From: Candidatus Thioglobus sp.
Lineage (GTDB): Bacteria > Pseudomonadota > Gammaproteobacteria > PS1 > Thioglobaceae
DNA length: 8,400 bases
Direction of reading: 5' to 3'
Assembly: GCA_003978285.1 (NCBI GenBank)
Contig: QOAB01000084.1
Span: 1 to 8,400 of the forward strand
Shown here: positions 6,094 to 8,400 of the stretch, piece by piece
Layout of the letters: every line of letters starts with the position of its first letter
Numbering within the stretch: position 1 is the first letter of the stretch
Notes under the pieces: model-generated
Told to the model about the DNA's origin: nothing
Database searches by the model: none
The model's input: the letters and a program-made list of their open reading frames with translations, nothing else
Program-made: the position numbers and the translations under genes

Positions 6094-6109
6094 ACTTTAT
6101 AGAGGGTGT

Positions 6110-7126
6110 ATGAAATATTTTAAATTGGTATTATCAGCCTTATTGGTAATGGGAATATTTTCTCAAGTTAAAGCCGTTGAGCCAGGCAAGATCGTTGGAG
6201 GTCAAGTCTCAACATTACCTGACTGGTTTAAGGATAGTTTTTTAGACATTGCTGAAGATGTAGAAGAAGCGAAGGATGAAAATAAGCACCTAATGCTTTA
6301 CATGCATCTCACGGGCTGCCCATATTGTTACAAGATGGTCGAAGAGGGCTTTAAAAACAACACCAATACTCAAATCATTAAAGACAACTTTGATGTAGTG
6401 GCGATTAACATTCGTGGCAATAAAGAGGTTGCACTGAATGAAGATCTAATTATGACTGAGGCTGAAGTTAGAGATCATTTCAAGGTAAATTTCACCCCGA
6501 CCATCGTCTTTCTCGATCAGAGTAATAAATTAGTCTATAAAGTTAATGGTTATCGTTCGGTTGAGAATTTTAAGCACATTCTTAATTTTGTGAAGAATCG
6601 CGCTTATCAAAACACCACATTAGCAGAGTTCATTCAGCAGCAAAAACGCGCCAAACATTATCAATTTAAAGACCACAACAGTTTTCAATCAATCACAGAT
6701 TTAAGCGTAAAAAGAGACAAGCCATTATTGGTGTTGTTTGAAGACCAGTACTGTGTAATGTGCAATCGATTGCATAATGGACACTTAAAAAATCTTGAAA
6801 TTTTAAAAGAATTAGATTTATTTGATGTGGTGCGCTTCGATGCAGAATCTGACCAGATTATCATTGATGTTGATGGTAACAAAACCACGCCAAGTCAGTA
6901 TGTGAGAAAACTTGGTTTAGATTACCGACCAGGGATTGTCATGTTTGATTATGGCGTTGAAGTGATGCGCATTGATGCATTATTGTACACTTATCATTTC
7001 GCAGGCCATCTGCGCTATATTGGTGAGAGGCACTATAAGCAATATCCAGACAGTGTGTTTGATTATCTACGCGTTTACCGACAAGCAATACTCGATGCTG
7101 GGCAAGATATCGATCTGTCTAAATAA
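6110..7126 (+). CDS. Exported tandem-thioredoxin protein, SoxW-like
   Basis: A 338-residue protein predicted to be periplasmic, with a signal peptide at 1-22 (MKYFKLVLS... cut after VKA). It contains two thioredoxin folds. The first (about 38-165) has active site CPYC at 70-73, a long NIRGNKEVALNEDL insertion after strand 2, and the cis-proline Pro130 in FTPTIVF. This pattern is that of SoxW/thioredoxin_2-like periplasmic reductases. The second (about 190-320) has CVMC at 215-218 and Pro274 in YRPGIVMF, with a similar DVDGNKTT insertion, so it is probably an internal duplication that kept both cysteines. The C-terminus ends with GERHYKQYPDSV and a helical tail. ATG 6110 follows GAGGG closely; a TTG in frame at 6086 would overlap the previous gene and spoil the signal peptide. 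Its position right after the rhodanese-MBL gene suggests it reduces or accepts sulfur from those proteins. It ends 10 bases from a convergent gene. Confidence 0.88.
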   Translation: MKYFKLVLSALLVMGIFSQVKAVEPGKIVGGQVSTLPDWFKDSFLDIAEDVEEAKDENKHLMLYMHLTGCPYCYKMVEEGFKNNTNTQIIKDNFDVVAINIRGNKEVALNEDLIMTEAEVRDHFKVNFTPTIVFLDQSNKLVYKVNGYRSVENFKHILNFVKNRAYQNTTLAEFIQQQKRAKHYQFKDHNSFQSITDLSVKRDKPLLVLFEDQYCVMCNRLHNGHLKNLEILKELDLFDVVRFDAESDQIIIDVDGNKTTPSQYVRKLGLDYRPGIVMFDYGVEVMRIDALLYTYHFAGHLRYIGERHYKQYPDSVFDYLRVYRQAILDAGQDIDLSK

Positions 7127-7136
7127 GTGGTAATAA

Positions 7137-7724
7137 CTACGCCTTTTCCCACACTAAAATTCGATTATTGGCCGGCATTTCATAGTCGTTAATTAAGTGT
7201 AAATCAGCGTGTTTAGCCAAGGCGTTTAATGCTTCAAAATCACGAATAGCACTTTGAGCGTCTTTATCTTTTAACCACAAGTCAAAATTAGCGTTACTTT
7301 GAGAAGTGTATTGAGCATTATAGTTAAACGGACCATACAAGATAAATAGACCACCCGTCTCCAAAGTCAGCCTAATGCCTTGGAAAAAATTAATAACCAT
7401 CTCCCAGCTCATGATATGCGTGGTATTGGCAGAGAATATTGAGTCAACTTTTAACTCTGGCCACGGTTGAGTAACATCAAGCTCAATAGCGCTAGGCAGA
7501 TTGTCTAAATTAGCTTCATCTATCCAGGCATTAACACTTGGTAAATATTGAGATTGATCACTAGCTTGCCAATTAAGATGTGGCATTTGTTGGGCAAAAA
7601 ATACAGCGTGTTGTCCGGTACCACTACCCACCTCTAAAACAGTACGCTTATCTTGTAATAATGGCTTAATAATTTTAAGAATTGGTGCTTGATTTTGCAC
7701 GCAAGAACTTGAATGTTGCTTCAT
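7137..7724 (-). CDS. DUF938 family SAM-dependent methyltransferase-like protein
   Basis: A 195-residue cytoplasmic protein of the DUF938 family, full length. Signature stretches in order are SSSCVQNQAPILKII at 5-19, motif I LEVGSGTGQHAVFFA at 30-44, PHLNWQASD at 48-56, ELDVTQPWP at 81-89, SIFSANTTHIMSWE at 95-108, LYGPFNYNAQYTSQSNA at 129-145, FDLWLK at 147-152, IRDFEAL at 160-166 and the end MPANNRILVW at 183-192. Motif I and the surrounding Rossmann pattern point to SAM binding, but no substrate is known for the family. Its ATG overlaps the stop of the upstream FemAB-like gene as ATGA, and AAGGA lies 9 bases before it, so translation is probably coupled. It converges on the thioredoxin gene with a 10-base gap and no visible terminator. 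Confidence 0.92.
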   Translation of the reverse strand: MKQHSSSCVQNQAPILKIIKPLLQDKRTVLEVGSGTGQHAVFFAQQMPHLNWQASDQSQYLPSVNAWIDEANLDNLPSAIELDVTQPWPELKVDSIFSANTTHIMSWEMVINFFQGIRLTLETGGLFILYGPFNYNAQYTSQSNANFDLWLKDKDAQSAIRDFEALNALAKHADLHLINDYEMPANNRILVWEKA

Positions 7725-8400
7725 AAATTTTGTTCCTTGTATGGATTATGTTTGTTCACTTGCTCCATGTAATTCGCAATGTGTTGTTGTTCTTGTTCGC
7801 AAAAATGTTTAATAGGCTGTTTGAATGCTTCATCTTTAATCCAGTGTGCAGATTGAGTCAGGGTTGGCACAAACCCTCTAGACACCTTGTGTTCACCTTG
7901 TGCGCCAGGCTCAAACACCTTTAGATTGTGCTGAATACAGTACTCAATACCTTGGTAATAACAAGCTTCAAAATGAAGATAATCGACTTGTTCATTGCAA
8001 CCCCAATGTCGACCATAAAGCCTTGTGTCGCTTTTAAACATTAAAGATCCGGCAATACATTCACCGTTAAGATCGGCCAAAAATAGCAAGACTTGGTCGG
8101 GCATGGTTTTGGCAATTTGTTTAAAAAAGCCTAAGTTAAGTGTGGGTGTGCCGCTTTTTTCTAAAAAAGTTTGATTGTAAAAATTTGAGAAATTTTGCCA
8201 ATCGACATCCGTTGCACTATTACCATCTAGCTGCCTAATGCTCACACCAGAATGATTAACTTTTTTGCGCTCTTGACGAATATTTTTTCGCTTTTTTTGC
8301 TTCAAATTAGCCAAAAAATCATCAAAACAGCCATAATTTTGATTATGCCAGTGAAATTGACAGTCATTTCTGATGAAAAGTGATTTTTCTTCAAAAAATC
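7721..8400 (-). CDS. FemAB-like N-acyltransferase (COG3146/PF04339 type), C-terminal part
   Basis: The gene enters from the right edge of the window on the minus strand; 225 residues and the stop (TGA 7723-7721) are visible, roughly the C-terminal 60% of a family usually near 380 residues. The visible part begins FFEEKSLFIRND, then CQFHWHNQNYGCFDDFLANL and the basic QKKRKNIRQERKKV, which is the family hallmark (CQYHWHN...FDDFL...KRKxIRxER). Later marks are FYNQTFLEKSGTPTLN, LYGRHWGC, HFEACYYQGIEYCI, FEPGAQGEHKVSRGFVP and SAHWI. These proteins have tandem GNAT-like folds related to the Fem peptidoglycan aminoacyl transferases; the exact acceptor is not established. An internal TTG at 8314 could mimic a start, but the frame is open to the edge and upstream residues are conserved, so it is not the start. 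It is translationally coupled to the DUF938 gene through ATGA. Confidence 0.93.
   Translation of the reverse strand, partial: FFEEKSLFIRNDCQFHWHNQNYGCFDDFLANLKQKKRKNIRQERKKVNHSGVSIRQLDGNSATDVDWQNFSNFYNQTFLEKSGTPTLNLGFFKQIAKTMPDQVLLFLADLNGECIAGSLMFKSDTRLYGRHWGCNEQVDYLHFEACYYQGIEYCIQHNLKVFEPGAQGEHKVSRGFVPTLTQSAHWIKDEAFKQPIKHFCEQEQQHIANYMEQVNKHNPYKEQNL

Noticed and set aside
6086..6109. TTG start for the tandem-thioredoxin gene overlapping the end of copy 2
   Set aside because: ATG 6110 has a GAGGG before it and gives a proper signal peptide; the TTG version adds eight residues ahead of it.
8312..8314. TTG as the start of the FemAB-like protein
   Set aside because: The frame continues open to the window edge and the upstream residues (CQFHWHN..., FDDFL) belong to the family's conserved core, so the gene is simply cut by the window.

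Overview
The window looks like chromosome of an AT-rich marine gammaproteobacterium. Sulfur oxidisers of the SUP05/Thioglobus type or their animal symbionts would fit. This is inferred from the AT-rich codon use, the periplasmic rhodanese, SoxW-like thioredoxin and DUF302 proteins, and the typical proteobacterial housekeeping families (SlyD, DUF423, DUF938, FemAB-like). No marker gene settles the taxonomy. I see no RNA gene, insertion sequence, CRISPR array or phage gene, and no gap between genes exceeds about 165 bases.

Left part (1-2409). The end of one SlyD-type prolyl isomerase is followed by a second complete SlyD. The two are tandem duplicates, 83% identical over the shared 63 C-terminal residues. 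A small SAM methyltransferase with an N-terminal four-cysteine zinc-ribbon-like head follows on the same strand. A convergent reverse-strand gene encodes a small protein of unknown function. Across a divergent intergenic region lies a DUF423 membrane protein, closed by a near-perfect palindromic terminator that serves both strands.

Centre (2428-7126). This is the most interesting part. A secreted DUF302 protein with a Gly/Asn/Phe-rich repeat region is transcribed leftward from a good sigma-70-like promoter. Divergent from it are two tandem paralogues, each with a signal peptide, a rhodanese domain with an active-site Cys, and a metallo-beta-lactamase (MBL) fold domain. In both, the canonical HxHxDH metal motif is replaced by ENAQGHA. 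Only 16 bases after the second comes an exported protein with two thioredoxin folds (CPYC and CVMC). All four products are predicted to be periplasmic and rich in redox or sulfur-handling cysteines. I infer a periplasmic persulfide or thiol relay. The substrate is unknown.

Right part (7137-8400). A reverse-strand pair with an ATGA overlap encodes a FemAB-like N-acyltransferase, which runs off the window end, and a DUF938 methyltransferase. They appear to be unrelated housekeeping neighbours.
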